A DNA stretch of 32,608 bases from Actinomycetota bacterium (GTDB lineage: Bacteria > Actinomycetota > Acidimicrobiia > Acidimicrobiales > Acidimicrobilacustridaceae). Under the pieces are notes generated by a model that was not told the origin of the DNA, did no database searches, and saw only the letters and a list, made by a program, of their open reading frames with translations. The DNA lies in contig WLGJ01000005.1 of the NCBI GenBank assembly GCA_009703275.1, positions 1 to 32,608 on the forward strand. The letters run 5' to 3'. A program made the position numbers and the translations under genes. Shown here in pieces: positions 23,695 through 31,465 of the stretch. The number at the start of each line of letters is the position of its first letter. The first letter of the stretch is position 1.

Positions 23695-24195
23695 ATGGCA
23701 TCTACGAATGAGCGCGCGGTTGACCACGGATTTAGTGGCGCGAAGGCGGCGGAGATCGTTGGAATTAGTTACCGACAGCTTGATTACTGGGCTCGCACCG
23801 ATTTGGTCCGTCCGACGCTGACTGATGCGGCCGGAAGTGGCAGTCGCCGTCGCTACGGATATACCGATCTTCTTGAGTTGAAGGTCATTAAGAGTCTTCT
23901 CGATGCGGGAATCCGCCTCGAAAACGTTCGAGAGGTTTTTAGCTACCTCCGAGACATCCTCGGACAAGAGGTCACCTCTGCGAATCTCGTCATCCAGGGT
24001 TCAACCTCGGTGGTCATCCAATCCGATGGTGAACTCATCGACCTGATCCATAAGGGACAGGGTGTTTTGAACATCCTTCCGTTGGCAGGAGTTCGAGACG
24101 AGATGGATGCTCGAATCCGTGAACTTCGGCCAGCTGCGGAATCTTCCGCAGAGGTCGGCAGCGAACCTGCGGCGCCGATCTCAACCGCAATCTGA
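23695..24195 (+). CDS. MerR-family regulator, Rv1830-like
   Basis: A 166-aa transcription regulator. The MerR helix-turn-helix (about residues 12-82) reads FSGAKAAEIVGISYRQLDYWARTDLVRPTL ... RRRYGYTDLLELKVIKSLLDAGI, followed by a helical dimerisation region and a domain with NLVIQGSTSVVIQSDGELIDLIHKGQGVLNILPL. The disordered tail is Ala/Glu rich. It is the counterpart of Rv1830, next to the BFN gene. GGGAG about 5 nt before the ATG is the ribosome site. A canonical promoter and two hairpins lie upstream, suggesting regulation separate from the ftsR-like gene. Confidence 0.92.
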   Translation: MASTNERAVDHGFSGAKAAEIVGISYRQLDYWARTDLVRPTLTDAAGSGSRRRYGYTDLLELKVIKSLLDAGIRLENVREVFSYLRDILGQEVTSANLVIQGSTSVVIQSDGELIDLIHKGQGVLNILPLAGVRDEMDARIRELRPAAESSAEVGSEPAAPISTAI

Positions 24196-24250
24196 GTGCA
24201 GCGCTGCGCGAGTGCCTGCGACATCGACTCTTCGAAACTAGGGTCAACTC

Positions 24251-25333
24251 GTGACTGATCGACTTTCTCCTCTCGATGCTGTCCATCGCTCCATCGGCGC
24301 CAAAATGGTTCCGTTTGGCGGTTGGGACATGCCCCTTTCGTATGAGGAGGGGACTCTCGCCGAACACCGAGCATGCCGTCACGGCGCAGTCGTTTTCGAC
24401 GTCTCCCATCTCGGGACAGTTCGAGTCACTGGTCCCGATGCATTCGAAGTGCTGCAGCGAGCATTCACAAACGATCTCCATCGAGTTCGTCCTGGTCGAG
24501 CTCAGTACACCCACCTCCTCGACGAGAACGATGCATCAGTTGTTGACGACATCATCATCTGGTGGGTTGACCCTGAGACGTTTGATGTCATGCCAAACGC
24601 TTCAAATACGGATCGGGTAACCGGTGCGTTAGAGCAGATCGTCATGAACATGGGCGGCATCACCATCGATGCCGGCGACATCACTTCGGAAAGAGCAATT
24701 TTGGCTGTTCAGGGCCCACAAGCTCGATCGCTGCTCTCGAGTGTTGATGATGCAATTGCTTCCGTCGGTCGCTTCGATGTTCAAAGACTCGAATGGCAGG
24801 GCGTGCCGCTCATTGTTGCTGGTACCGGCTACACGGGTGAAGACGGTGTCGAGATTGCCGTTCCTTCTCGTCATGCGGCTGAACTTTGGTCGGCACTCAC
24901 GACTGCAGGAATCACACCGGCAGGTTTGGGGGCGCGTGACACCCTGAGGCTCGAGGCTGGCCTTCCGTTGCACGGTCATGAACTCGGCGCGGGCATCACG
25001 TCCTTGCAGGCGGGGCTTGGTTGGGCAGTGCGCTTCGACAAAGGTCCGTTCCGAGGCTCTGAAGCTCTTGCTGCCGAACGCGATCGAGGGATCTCGCGGC
25101 GGCTCGCAGGGCTCGTCACCGAGGGTCGCCGACCCCCACGCGAAGGTTCAGCGGTTTTGCGCGACGGCGTTGTCGTCGGAGAAGTGACGAGCGGTAATTA
25201 CTCTCCTGAACTGGGGCACGGAATAGCACTCGCGTTCCTTCCGCCCGACGCGAGCGTGGGCGATCAGTTCTCTATCGATGTGCGCGGAACACTTCTCGAC
25301 GCGGTTGTTGTGAAACCGCCGTTCGTGAGCTGA
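24251..25333 (+). CDS. gcvT: Glycine cleavage system T protein (aminomethyltransferase)
   Basis: GcvT moves the methylene group from the aminomethyl-lipoyl H protein to tetrahydrofolate, releasing ammonia. The 360-aa protein is of standard length. Signatures are MVPFGGWDMPLSY, VFDVSHLGTVRVTG, the folate-site VDDIIIWWV, GTGYTGEDGVEI, LGARDTLRLEAGLPLHGHEL and the C-terminal EVTSGNYSPELGHGIALAFLP. The GTG start has TAGGGT (24239-24244) 6 nt upstream, so it is probably leaderless, with no riboswitch. Its TGA stop directly abuts the gcvP stop on the other strand (no base between). Confidence 0.97.
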   Translation: MTDRLSPLDAVHRSIGAKMVPFGGWDMPLSYEEGTLAEHRACRHGAVVFDVSHLGTVRVTGPDAFEVLQRAFTNDLHRVRPGRAQYTHLLDENDASVVDDIIIWWVDPETFDVMPNASNTDRVTGALEQIVMNMGGITIDAGDITSERAILAVQGPQARSLLSSVDDAIASVGRFDVQRLEWQGVPLIVAGTGYTGEDGVEIAVPSRHAAELWSALTTAGITPAGLGARDTLRLEAGLPLHGHELGAGITSLQAGLGWAVRFDKGPFRGSEALAAERDRGISRRLAGLVTEGRRPPREGSAVLRDGVVVGEVTSGNYSPELGHGIALAFLPPDASVGDQFSIDVRGTLLDAVVVKPPFVS

Positions 25334-28231
25334 TTAGTTTTCGGCGAACGCTTCGATTGGCGGACACGAGCACACCACGTTTCGATCGCCGTAAGCGCCG
25401 TCGATGCGGCTCACCGGAGGCCAATAGCGAGCAGCGACGTGACCTGCGGGCCAGCCCGCCACCTCTCGTGGGTAGGCATGTTCCCATGAGTCGCTCGTGA
25501 GGTCAGCTGCGGTATGTGGCGCGTTGTGTAGGGGATTGTCCTCTGCTGGCCAATGGCCAGACGCAACGAGGTCGATTTCGCGTCGGATCGACAACATTGC
25601 GTTGCAGAATCGATCGAGTTCGTTCAAACCTTCACTCTCGGTGCTCTCGAACATGAGCGTTCCGGCAACAGGGAACGACATCGTCGGAGCGTGAAAGCCG
25701 TAGTCGATTAAACGCTTCGCGACGTCATCGACTGTCACACCCGTTTCTTTCGTGATGGGTCGAAGATCGAGGATGCACTCATGGGCAACCAATCCATCGC
25801 GTCCGGTGTAGAGAATCGGGAAGTCGTCTTTGAGTCGTTTCGCCACGTAGTTCGCGTTGAGGATTGCGACATGGGTGGCGCGCTCAAGGCCCTCGGGGCC
25901 CATCATCGAGATGTATGACCACGGAATCGTAAGGATGTTCGCTGAGCCATAGGGCGCTGAAGAAACAGGACCAACCAGCGGACCGGTAACGGAACTGTCT
26001 CGATCGGGACCAGCCGAAGGAATGACCGGGTGGCTTGGGAGATAGGGAGCCAAGTGCGAGCGAACAGCGACGGGTCCAACTCCGGGTCCACCTCCACCAT
26101 GAGGAATACAGAACGTCTTATGGAGATTGAGGTGACTGACGTCGGCGCCGAAATGGCCAGGTCGCGCAACGCCGACAAGTGCGTTGAGGTTTGCCCCGTC
26201 GAGATACACCTGACCGCCAGCGTCGTGCACCGCTCCACAAATATCGCCGATGGCTTCTTCGAAAACGCCATGCGTGGATGGGTAGGTAATCATCAAAGCG
26301 GCGAGATTGTCAGCGTGTTCATCAATCTTTGACCGAAGATCATCGACATCGACATTGCCGTTGTCATCGCAGGCGATGACGATCACGCGCATTCCGACCA
26401 TCGTCGCGCTTGCAGCATTGGTTCCGTGCGCTGATGCCGGAATCAAACAGACAGTGCGATGCTCATGTCCGTTGCCAAGATGCCATGCACGAATCGCAAG
26501 AAGGCCGGCGAACTCACCCTGGGAACCAGCGTTTGGCTGAAGAGACACAGCGTCATAGCCAGTGATGTCAGAAAGCCAACGTTCGAGATCGGAAATGATC
26601 GTTCGATAGCCAGCCGAATCGGCGGGGTCGACATAGGGGTGAAGACCGGCGAACTGGCTCCATGTGACAGGTTCCATCTCGGCTGCCGAATTGAGTTTCA
26701 TCGTGCAAGAACCAAGCGGGATCATGGCCCGGTCGAGTGCAAGATCGACATCGGCGAGTCTGCGCAAATACCGGACCATCTCCGTTTCACTGTGGTGTGT
26801 TGTGAAATTCGGGTGGTCGAGATAACTCGTGGTGCGTCGGCTCGCTAACGGAATGGACTCTGTCGCTACCGCATCGAGTTTGGCGACCGAAACCTCGCTG
26901 GCCCCGGCGCAGGTTAAAAGCGTGGAGACGGTTACTGGTGTTGTGGTCTCATCGAATGAAACCGAAATGGTGTCAGCATCGACTCGACGTACTTCAAGAC
27001 CAGCGGCACGTGCCGTCGCTACGAGAGCGTCGGCTCCGGAGGGTACCGAAATCGTGAGTGTGTCGAAGAATGTTTGGTTGACCGGGCCAAGACCAAGACC
27101 ACGGAAACCCTCGGCCGCCGCAGCGGTAAGGCGATTGATACGCGTAGCGATTCGGCGGAGTCCCTGCGGTCCGTGCCACGCGGCATAAAGGGCCGCCATC
27201 ACCGCGAGAAGAACTTGGGCGGTGCAGATATTCGACGTTGCCTTTTCGCGACGGATGTGTTGCTCACGAGTCTGCAGTGCAAGGCGGTACGCCGGTCGGC
27301 CAGCTGTGTCGATCGAAACACCAACGAGACGACCGGGCAGAACTCGTCGGTGCTCGTCACGAGTTGCAAGGAACCCAGCGCTCGGCCCGCCAAATCCCAG
27401 CGGGATCCCGAAACGTTGTGAAGAGCCAACGACAACGTCGGCGCCGAGTTCACCCGGGGGAGTGATGAGACAGCATGCAAGGAGATCGGTGGTCACGGCC
27501 ACGAGTGCGCCAGCGATATGGGCGGCATCAATTGCGGGAGCAAGATTGCGAATTTCACCCGATGAGCCCGGATGGGAAAGGAGCACACCGAAAACGTCGT
27601 CAGCGATTGGATCGTCGGGACTGGCAAGCTCGATCGTGAAACCAAGCGGTTCGGCGCGTGTCTGGAGCACCGCAATTGTTTGGGGATGTGTATCGCGATC
27701 GACGACAAAGCGATCGCCGCGTTTTCCGTTTGTTCGGTGAAGAAGAGTCATTGCCTCAGCGGCAGCAGTTGACTCGTCGAGCATCGATGCGTTCGCAATA
27801 TCCATGCCTGTGAGATCGCAGACCATGGTTTGGTACATGAGAAGCGCTTCGAGACGGCCCTGGGAAATCTCGGGCTGATAGGGCGTGTAAGCGGTGTACC
27901 AGGCGGGATTCTCAAGCACATTGCGGCGAAGCACCGGGGGAGTCACGCAGTCGTACCAACCGCATCCGATGAGAGACGTGCGGACAACATTGCGATCGGC
28001 GATCAAGCGCAAGCGCTGCAACATCGTTGCTTCGTCGACTGCTGCGGGAACAGCGAGCGGCGTCGTCGAACGAATGGAGGGCGGGACAACGGCATCGATG
28101 AGCGCTTCGAGAGTCGGCTGTCCGACAACAGAGAGCATCCGTTCGATGTCATTGTCAGACGGACCGATATGGCGACCAACAAATTGATCGGGAGCAATCA
28201 GTTCTTCAAGTGACGGGCGGGGATCAGTCAT
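25334..28231 (-). CDS. gcvP: Glycine dehydrogenase (decarboxylating), P protein
   Basis: GcvP decarboxylates glycine with PLP and passes the aminomethyl group to lipoyl-GcvH. The 965-aa protein is the fused one-chain form. The N-terminal half begins [17 protein letters not shown]. The PLP-binding lysine region [20 protein letters not shown] lies in the C-terminal half, together with [25 protein letters not shown] and [12 protein letters not shown]. The frame is open upstream to 28738, but homology starts at [19 protein letters not shown] and the extension overlaps the riboswitch, so ATG 28231 is used (GAGG a few nt before it). It is controlled by the tandem glycine riboswitch and is convergent with gcvT. 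Confidence 0.98.
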   Translation of the reverse strand: MTDPRPSLEELIAPDQFVGRHIGPSDNDIERMLSVVGQPTLEALIDAVVPPSIRSTTPLAVPAAVDEATMLQRLRLIADRNVVRTSLIGCGWYDCVTPPVLRRNVLENPAWYTAYTPYQPEISQGRLEALLMYQTMVCDLTGMDIANASMLDESTAAAEAMTLLHRTNGKRGDRFVVDRDTHPQTIAVLQTRAEPLGFTIELASPDDPIADDVFGVLLSHPGSSGEIRNLAPAIDAAHIAGALVAVTTDLLACCLITPPGELGADVVVGSSQRFGIPLGFGGPSAGFLATRDEHRRVLPGRLVGVSIDTAGRPAYRLALQTREQHIRREKATSNICTAQVLLAVMAALYAAWHGPQGLRRIATRINRLTAAAAEGFRGLGLGPVNQTFFDTLTISVPSGADALVATARAAGLEVRRVDADTISVSFDETTTPVTVSTLLTCAGASEVSVAKLDAVATESIPLASRRTTSYLDHPNFTTHHSETEMVRYLRRLADVDLALDRAMIPLGSCTMKLNSAAEMEPVTWSQFAGLHPYVDPADSAGYRTIISDLERWLSDITGYDAVSLQPNAGSQGEFAGLLAIRAWHLGNGHEHRTVCLIPASAHGTNAASATMVGMRVIVIACDDNGNVDVDDLRSKIDEHADNLAALMITYPSTHGVFEEAIGDICGAVHDAGGQVYLDGANLNALVGVARPGHFGADVSHLNLHKTFCIPHGGGGPGVGPVAVRSHLAPYLPSHPVIPSAGPDRDSSVTGPLVGPVSSAPYGSANILTIPWSYISMMGPEGLERATHVAILNANYVAKRLKDDFPILYTGRDGLVAHECILDLRPITKETGVTVDDVAKRLIDYGFHAPTMSFPVAGTLMFESTESEGLNELDRFCNAMLSIRREIDLVASGHWPAEDNPLHNAPHTAADLTSDSWEHAYPREVAGWPAGHVAARYWPPVSRIDGAYGDRNVVCSCPPIEAFAEN

Positions 28232-28275
28232 GGTGGCCTCGATGGTCGCGACGCGAATGCGCCTAGGTCGGGACC

Positions 28276-28522
28276 CCGCTCTGTTGTGGTACCTGAGAGT
28301 TTCGCTTCGAACGGCGACCGGGCCCCAAGGAACCTGGTCGTCGTTGTCGACTTTCCCCGTCGGTGAGTCACCTACGTGAGTAAGCGACTGCTCTCCAGAG
28401 TTGCCTGCGCAAGCGGTACATGGGCCTGAGAGTTTCCCGGGGGGTTGCTCCTTCGGCGCCAGACACTTTCCGTTCGATCGAGTTGATCGTTTGGCGAATG
28501 ACTGGACTCTCCCGCAAGCGGT
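28276..28522 (-). ncRNA. Tandem glycine riboswitch upstream of gcvP
   Basis: On the minus strand two glycine aptamers are in series. Aptamer 1 runs from GGGAGAGTCC (28513-28504) through GCGCCGAAGGAGCAA to GGGAAACTCTCAGGCCC. Aptamer 2 runs from CTCTGGAGAGCAGTCG (about 28400) through CACCGACGGGGAAAG to AAACTCTCAGGTACC and CAGAG (28283-28279), which pairs with CTCTG to close P1. These match the consensus GGAGAG...CCGAAGGnGCAA...AAACTCTCAGG of both domains, including the ACTCTGGAGAG linker. Glycine would activate the P-protein gene. No T-run terminator lies in the 45-nt platform before the ATG, so control may be translational. The segment 28232-28275 holds only this platform. Confidence 0.93.
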
Positions 28523-28548
28523 GATCAGCGTCAGTTGTCTTTTGGAAC

Positions 28549-29355
28549 TTAGTCGAAGAGATCTGGTTGTTCGCGCACGATGGTCGAGTACAGCGGTTGG
28601 AAGGAGAACCACCCTGCGAAGTTGTGACCAACTTGATCGTGCGTCATGGCGGCACAGTCGGCGTCGATCAAAATCGGGGTGCCGGCTGCCATGGCAAGAA
28701 GCTGCGCTTGGCAGCTCCGCTCCATAGTGATGTACCACCAGGCGGCTTCATCAACAGAGTGGCCAACAGTGAGCAGGCCGTGATTGCGGAGGATTGCTGC
28801 CTTCTTCATTTCGAGTCCAGCGGCGATGCGTCGGCCCTCGCTCGAATCAAGCACGACGCCGGTGTAGTCGTCGAACAAGACGTGGTCATCGTAAAACGCA
28901 CATGCATCCTGCGTAATTGGATCGAGCAGCCGTCCGAGTGACGAGAACGCTTTGCCATAGATCGAATGCGTATGGGCTGCAGCAATGACGTCGGGCCGGG
29001 CCGCATGCACCTCGGAATGGATCGCGAACGCGGCCTGATTAATCGCATACTCGCCGTGGAGAATCTCGCCCTCGTGGTTTACGAGAATCAGATCGGACAC
29101 GCTGATCAAACGAAAATCCATGCCGATTGGATTAAGCCAGAAGCAATCAGGATGCTCAGGATCGCGAACAGTGATGTGACCGGCGACGCCTTCACCAAAT
29201 CCGAGTTTGCCGAAAAGCCGAAACGCTGCAGCGAGTCGCTCTTTGCGATGTTGGCGTTCGTCTTCGAAATTGTCGAAGACCGGGATGTCGTAGGGGATTG
29301 GCTTGCTCGCTGCACGAACCACGCCGAAATTGTCAGGATCGAGACTTGCGGTCAT
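28549..29355 (-). CDS. Class II aldolase/adducin-family protein
   Basis: A 268-aa zinc-enzyme-like protein of the class II aldolase/adducin family, which includes fuculose- and ribulose-phosphate aldolases and decarboxylases. Zinc ligands are visible in [13 protein letters not shown] (HxH) and RNHGLL (third His). The acid/base segment [19 protein letters not shown] and [14 protein letters not shown] are also in place. The C-terminal [13 protein letters not shown] resembles members that lack a sugar-phosphate role. The exact reaction cannot be assigned. ATG 29355 is chosen because GGAGAG lies 5 nt upstream; upstream in-frame ATGs (29382, 29418) have no such site. A TAGGAT box at 29403-29408 (minus) may start the transcript. 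Confidence 0.92.
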   Translation of the reverse strand: MTASLDPDNFGVVRAASKPIPYDIPVFDNFEDERQHRKERLAAAFRLFGKLGFGEGVAGHITVRDPEHPDCFWLNPIGMDFRLISVSDLILVNHEGEILHGEYAINQAAFAIHSEVHAARPDVIAAAHTHSIYGKAFSSLGRLLDPITQDACAFYDDHVLFDDYTGVVLDSSEGRRIAAGLEMKKAAILRNHGLLTVGHSVDEAAWWYITMERSCQAQLLAMAAGTPILIDADCAAMTHDQVGHNFAGWFSFQPLYSTIVREQPDLFD

Positions 29356-29475
29356 CGCAGCTCTCCATTCTTTTGGGGGCATCACCCCGCTGCCGTGGGA
29401 CGATCCTATGTCCGCCATGGCATCAGATGACGTCCTTGACCGAGCGTCTCTTTGCTGTTTACCTAACGACACAAC

Positions 29476-29597
29476 AAGTTGTTCTCGTGTGAGGGGAAGT
29501 TCGGTGAGAATCCGGCGCTGTCCCGCAACCGTGTGAGTGTTGGCTCTTTGGTTCTTGCCAGAGGGGTGGCAGTCGAGTCGGATCACCGAACCCGAGA
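29476..29597 (+). ncRNA. Cobalamin riboswitch
   Basis: The plus strand shows the cobalamin-aptamer core: GGGGAAGTTCGGTGAGAATCC (29493-29513), then GGCGCTGTCCCGCAACCGTG (the CCCGCaACtGTG element), then a GCCAGAGGGGTGGC stem and a B12-box-like AGTCGAGTCGGATCACCG (29571-29588). TTCGGTGA (29500-29507) and TCACCGAA (29583-29590) are exact complements, fitting a core helix. Weak -35 (TTGACC, 29436-29441) and -10 candidates lie upstream. Downstream, an 8-bp hairpin (29670-29677 with 29689-29696) sits just before the ribosome site, consistent with translational control. The rest of 29356-29475 holds only promoter candidates. Confidence 0.9.
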
Positions 29598-29669
29598 ACG
29601 AAGCTCATCATCACCGTCGTGGAATGCGGTGTCGAGCCTCGAACTCTTGCGCCATTAGGTGTTCGACGA

Positions 29670-29696
29670 GGACCGACATTGTTCAAGCGTCGGTCC
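29670..29696 (+). promoter_or_regulatory. Expression-platform hairpin of the cobalamin riboswitch
   Basis: GGACCGAC (29670-29677) pairs perfectly with GTCGGTCC (29689-29696) across an 11-nt loop, ending 4 nt before the AAAGGA ribosome site (29701-29706). It could regulate access to the site when the upstream aptamer binds cobalamin. There is no T-run, so it is not a classical terminator. Confidence 0.5.
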
Positions 29697-29710
29697 AAAT
29701 AAAGGACATC

Positions 29711-30880
29711 ATGAACATTCTCCCAACACGAGTTTCGACTCGCATCCGTCGCGGAACGGTTGCGGTGGTCGTTGCACTCGTCGCTGTTCTCGGCATAACG
29801 AACTTCCCAGCCTCAGCGATTTCAACACCAGAATCGTCGTTGACGTCCAGCTGGCTGGCTGCGCAGGTTGGTCCTACGGGGGAAGTCAACATCAGCGGTG
29901 CCACACAGTCGATCGTCACGCAGACGATGTACGTCGCTCAGGGTCTCGCGGCAACGGGGGAGCAGCGTGATGCACTGGATCGTGCGATGTCATATCTCTC
30001 GCTCAACAGCAGCATCGAAGAATGGGTTACGAACGACGGAAGTGGTGGCACCGTTGCACCACCTGGCGCTGACCTCCCTGAGCGTCTCGCAGCATTGATC
30101 CTGCTCGTCAACACCACGCGGGGAAACCCAAGAGCCTTCGGAACTCCTGCGGTGGATCTCGTTGCTCGAGCCCAAGCCATGTACGGCCAAGTTGTTCCAG
30201 GGTTCTACGGCTACCAAGAGCCGTGGTCGTCAATTCAGGATCAGTCGTTGATGGTGATTGCGTTGCAGGCTGTGGGGGCGACGCCTCCAACAGCGGCCAT
30301 TGACTGGCTTGTCGATCAACAATGTGTGGGCGGTTCCAATCCGCAGAGCTCACTCGGCGGTTGGCAAGCATTTCGGGCGTCGAATGGCAATGTCATTCAG
30401 GACTGCGATGCTCCTGACCCCATCAACTACGTAGGCGCTGACACCAACTCCACAGCGTTTGCAGTACAGGCATTGCAACTGTTTGGTCGGACGGCTCCGG
30501 TTGCTTCAGCGGTGACGTTCTTGCAGAGCGCACAGGCGACGAGCGGATCCGGTGCCGGTGGGTTCCCGTGGTTCACCGGGGGAGACGTGGACGCCAATTC
30601 CACTGCGCTAGTTCTCCAAGCAATCACGGCGATGGGTCAAGCTCCTTCGTCATGGTCGGTCGGTGGCGCAGATCCCCTTGATGCGCTCGAGGCATTTCAG
30701 CTTTCGTCGCCGGCCAGCGATGCCGGGGCGTTCTTTGCGAGTTGGAATCCTGGGGTGCCCGATCTGCTTGCCTCGTACCAGGGGGTCTGGGGCTTGACCC
30801 TCACCGCCTTCCCGTTCCCGGTACTTCCAGATCGCACCGTGGTCATCGAGCCAGTCGCCGTTCCTGCGTTCACCGGGTAA
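29711..30880 (+). CDS. Secreted alpha/alpha-barrel repeat protein under B12 riboswitch
   Basis: A 389-aa exported protein. Residues 11-36 form a Sec signal peptide (basic RIRR, hydrophobic core, ASA before the cut near residue 36). The mature part has repeated helical-hairpin units with a Ser-Thr-Ala-(hydrophobic) entry and G-G-(F/W) exit: QTMYVAQGLAATG, QSLMVIALQAVGATPP, NSTAFAVQALQLFG, GGFPWFTGGDVDANSTALVL and QAITAMGQAP. This pattern resembles the prenyltransferase/squalene-cyclase/TEP alpha6-alpha6 fold, which eukaryotic transcobalamin and intrinsic factor also adopt. No LPXTG or C-terminal membrane anchor is seen. AAAGGA 4 nt before the ATG is a good ribosome site. Regulation by the upstream cobalamin riboswitch points to B12 capture; this is an inference. 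Confidence 0.85.
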   Translation: MNILPTRVSTRIRRGTVAVVVALVAVLGITNFPASAISTPESSLTSSWLAAQVGPTGEVNISGATQSIVTQTMYVAQGLAATGEQRDALDRAMSYLSLNSSIEEWVTNDGSGGTVAPPGADLPERLAALILLVNTTRGNPRAFGTPAVDLVARAQAMYGQVVPGFYGYQEPWSSIQDQSLMVIALQAVGATPPTAAIDWLVDQQCVGGSNPQSSLGGWQAFRASNGNVIQDCDAPDPINYVGADTNSTAFAVQALQLFGRTAPVASAVTFLQSAQATSGSGAGGFPWFTGGDVDANSTALVLQAITAMGQAPSSWSVGGADPLDALEAFQLSSPASDAGAFFASWNPGVPDLLASYQGVWGLTLTAFPFPVLPDRTVVIEPVAVPAFTG

Positions 30881-30881
30881 T

Positions 30882-30917
30882 CGCAGTCGCCGGCTGCGGA
30901 CGATCCTGGATCATCCG
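30882..30917 (+). repeat. Hairpin-forming inverted repeats after the B12-linked gene
   Basis: Two inverted repeats follow the stop codon: CGCAG/CTGCG (30882-30886 with 30894-30898), and an 8-bp one with a single mismatch (30897-30904 with 30910-30917). They could end the transcript of the riboswitch-controlled gene, though no T-run follows. Confidence 0.4.
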
Positions 30918-30930
30918 GTCAAACGGCTTC

Positions 30931-30946
30931 GATATTGAGTAATATC
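30931..30946 (+). promoter_or_regulatory. Palindrome overlapping the -10 box of the next gene
   Basis: GATATT-GAGT-AATATC is a perfect 6+6 inverted repeat. Its right half contains TAATAT (30940-30945), which lies 6 nt before the GTG at 30952 and would be the -10 box of a leaderless transcript. A regulator binding the palindrome would block the polymerase. Confidence 0.5.
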
Positions 30947-30951
30947 GTCAC

Positions 30952-31335
30952 GTGACGAAATTACCCGAAGGTGAGAGTGGCCGGGCAAACAACGCTGTGA
31001 GGTGCCGTTGGTGTGGTCGTCCCGTTGAACCCCGTGAGGGTCCGGGTCGACCACGGTCGTTCTGTCGGGATGGCTGCAAGCAACAGTCGTATATGGCTCG
31101 GAAGTTGGCTCAGTCGCACGGACTCGACGACAACGATGTGATTATCGATCGCGTTGCGCTGGAGGAACTCCAAGGACTGCTGTATTGCCTCCAAGCTGCC
31201 GTCGAAGATGTTGAACGAGATCTTGCCGCATCGTCGACGGCCCAGGACGTCTCGGAGGCGTTGGCGTGGCTTATGGAGAATGCGGAGCCTCTGGCTGCGG
31301 CAAGGCTCGAGCCTCGGATGGCGACGCTGATCTGA
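30952..31335 (+). CDS. Small zinc-binding protein, 127 aa
   Basis: I do not recognise a named family. Residues 17-50 hold four cysteines, CRWC (Cys18, Cys21) and CRDGC (Cys38, Cys42), separated by a Pro/Gly/Arg-rich loop PVEPREGPGRPRSF and followed by KQQSYMARK. This fits a small treble-clef-like zinc knuckle in which 'RSFCRDGCKQQSY' resembles the conserved RxYCSxxCRxxA motif of many short actinobacterial proteins. The C-terminal 80 residues are helical and acidic, with possible coiled-coil character (LEELQGLLYCLQAAVEDVERDL). The GTG start is supported by the -10 box 6 nt upstream. It may bind nucleic acid, but that is speculative. Confidence 0.8.
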   Translation: MTKLPEGESGRANNAVRCRWCGRPVEPREGPGRPRSFCRDGCKQQSYMARKLAQSHGLDDNDVIIDRVALEELQGLLYCLQAAVEDVERDLAASSTAQDVSEALAWLMENAEPLAAARLEPRMATLI

Positions 31336-31409
31336 CCAGCAGGCCGTTTTCGGTCCTCGCCGTATTTCTGTGATCTCCACCCATAACTTTACATAACGAG
31401 GATTATCGG

Positions 31410-31434
31410 CAACCGACTACCGATCTGTAGGTTG
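31410..31434. terminator. Possible bidirectional hairpin between convergent genes
   Basis: CAACC and TAC (31410-31414, 31418-31420) pair with GTAGGTTG (31427-31434), with a 3-nt bulge and a 6-nt loop, within the 130-bp gap between the converging genes 30952-31335 and 31466-32164. There is no clear T-run. The rest of this gap is AT-richer than its surroundings, with no other recognised feature. Confidence 0.35.
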
Positions 31435-31465
31435 AACCGAGTCTTGCGATGTCTCACGGGTTCGG

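Noticed and set aside
28401-28727. Plus-strand frame across the gcvP leader
   Set aside because: Covers the riboswitch and the aldolase gene. The riboswitch structure explains the conserved sequence.
28232-28738. N-terminal extension of the gcvP frame (169 extra codons)
   Set aside because: Overlaps the tandem glycine riboswitch and has no similarity to GcvP, whose conserved N-terminus begins right after ATG 28231.
29537-29710. 58-codon N-terminal extension of the B12-linked gene
   Set aside because: Lies within the riboswitch, and the signal peptide and ribosome site place the start at 29711.
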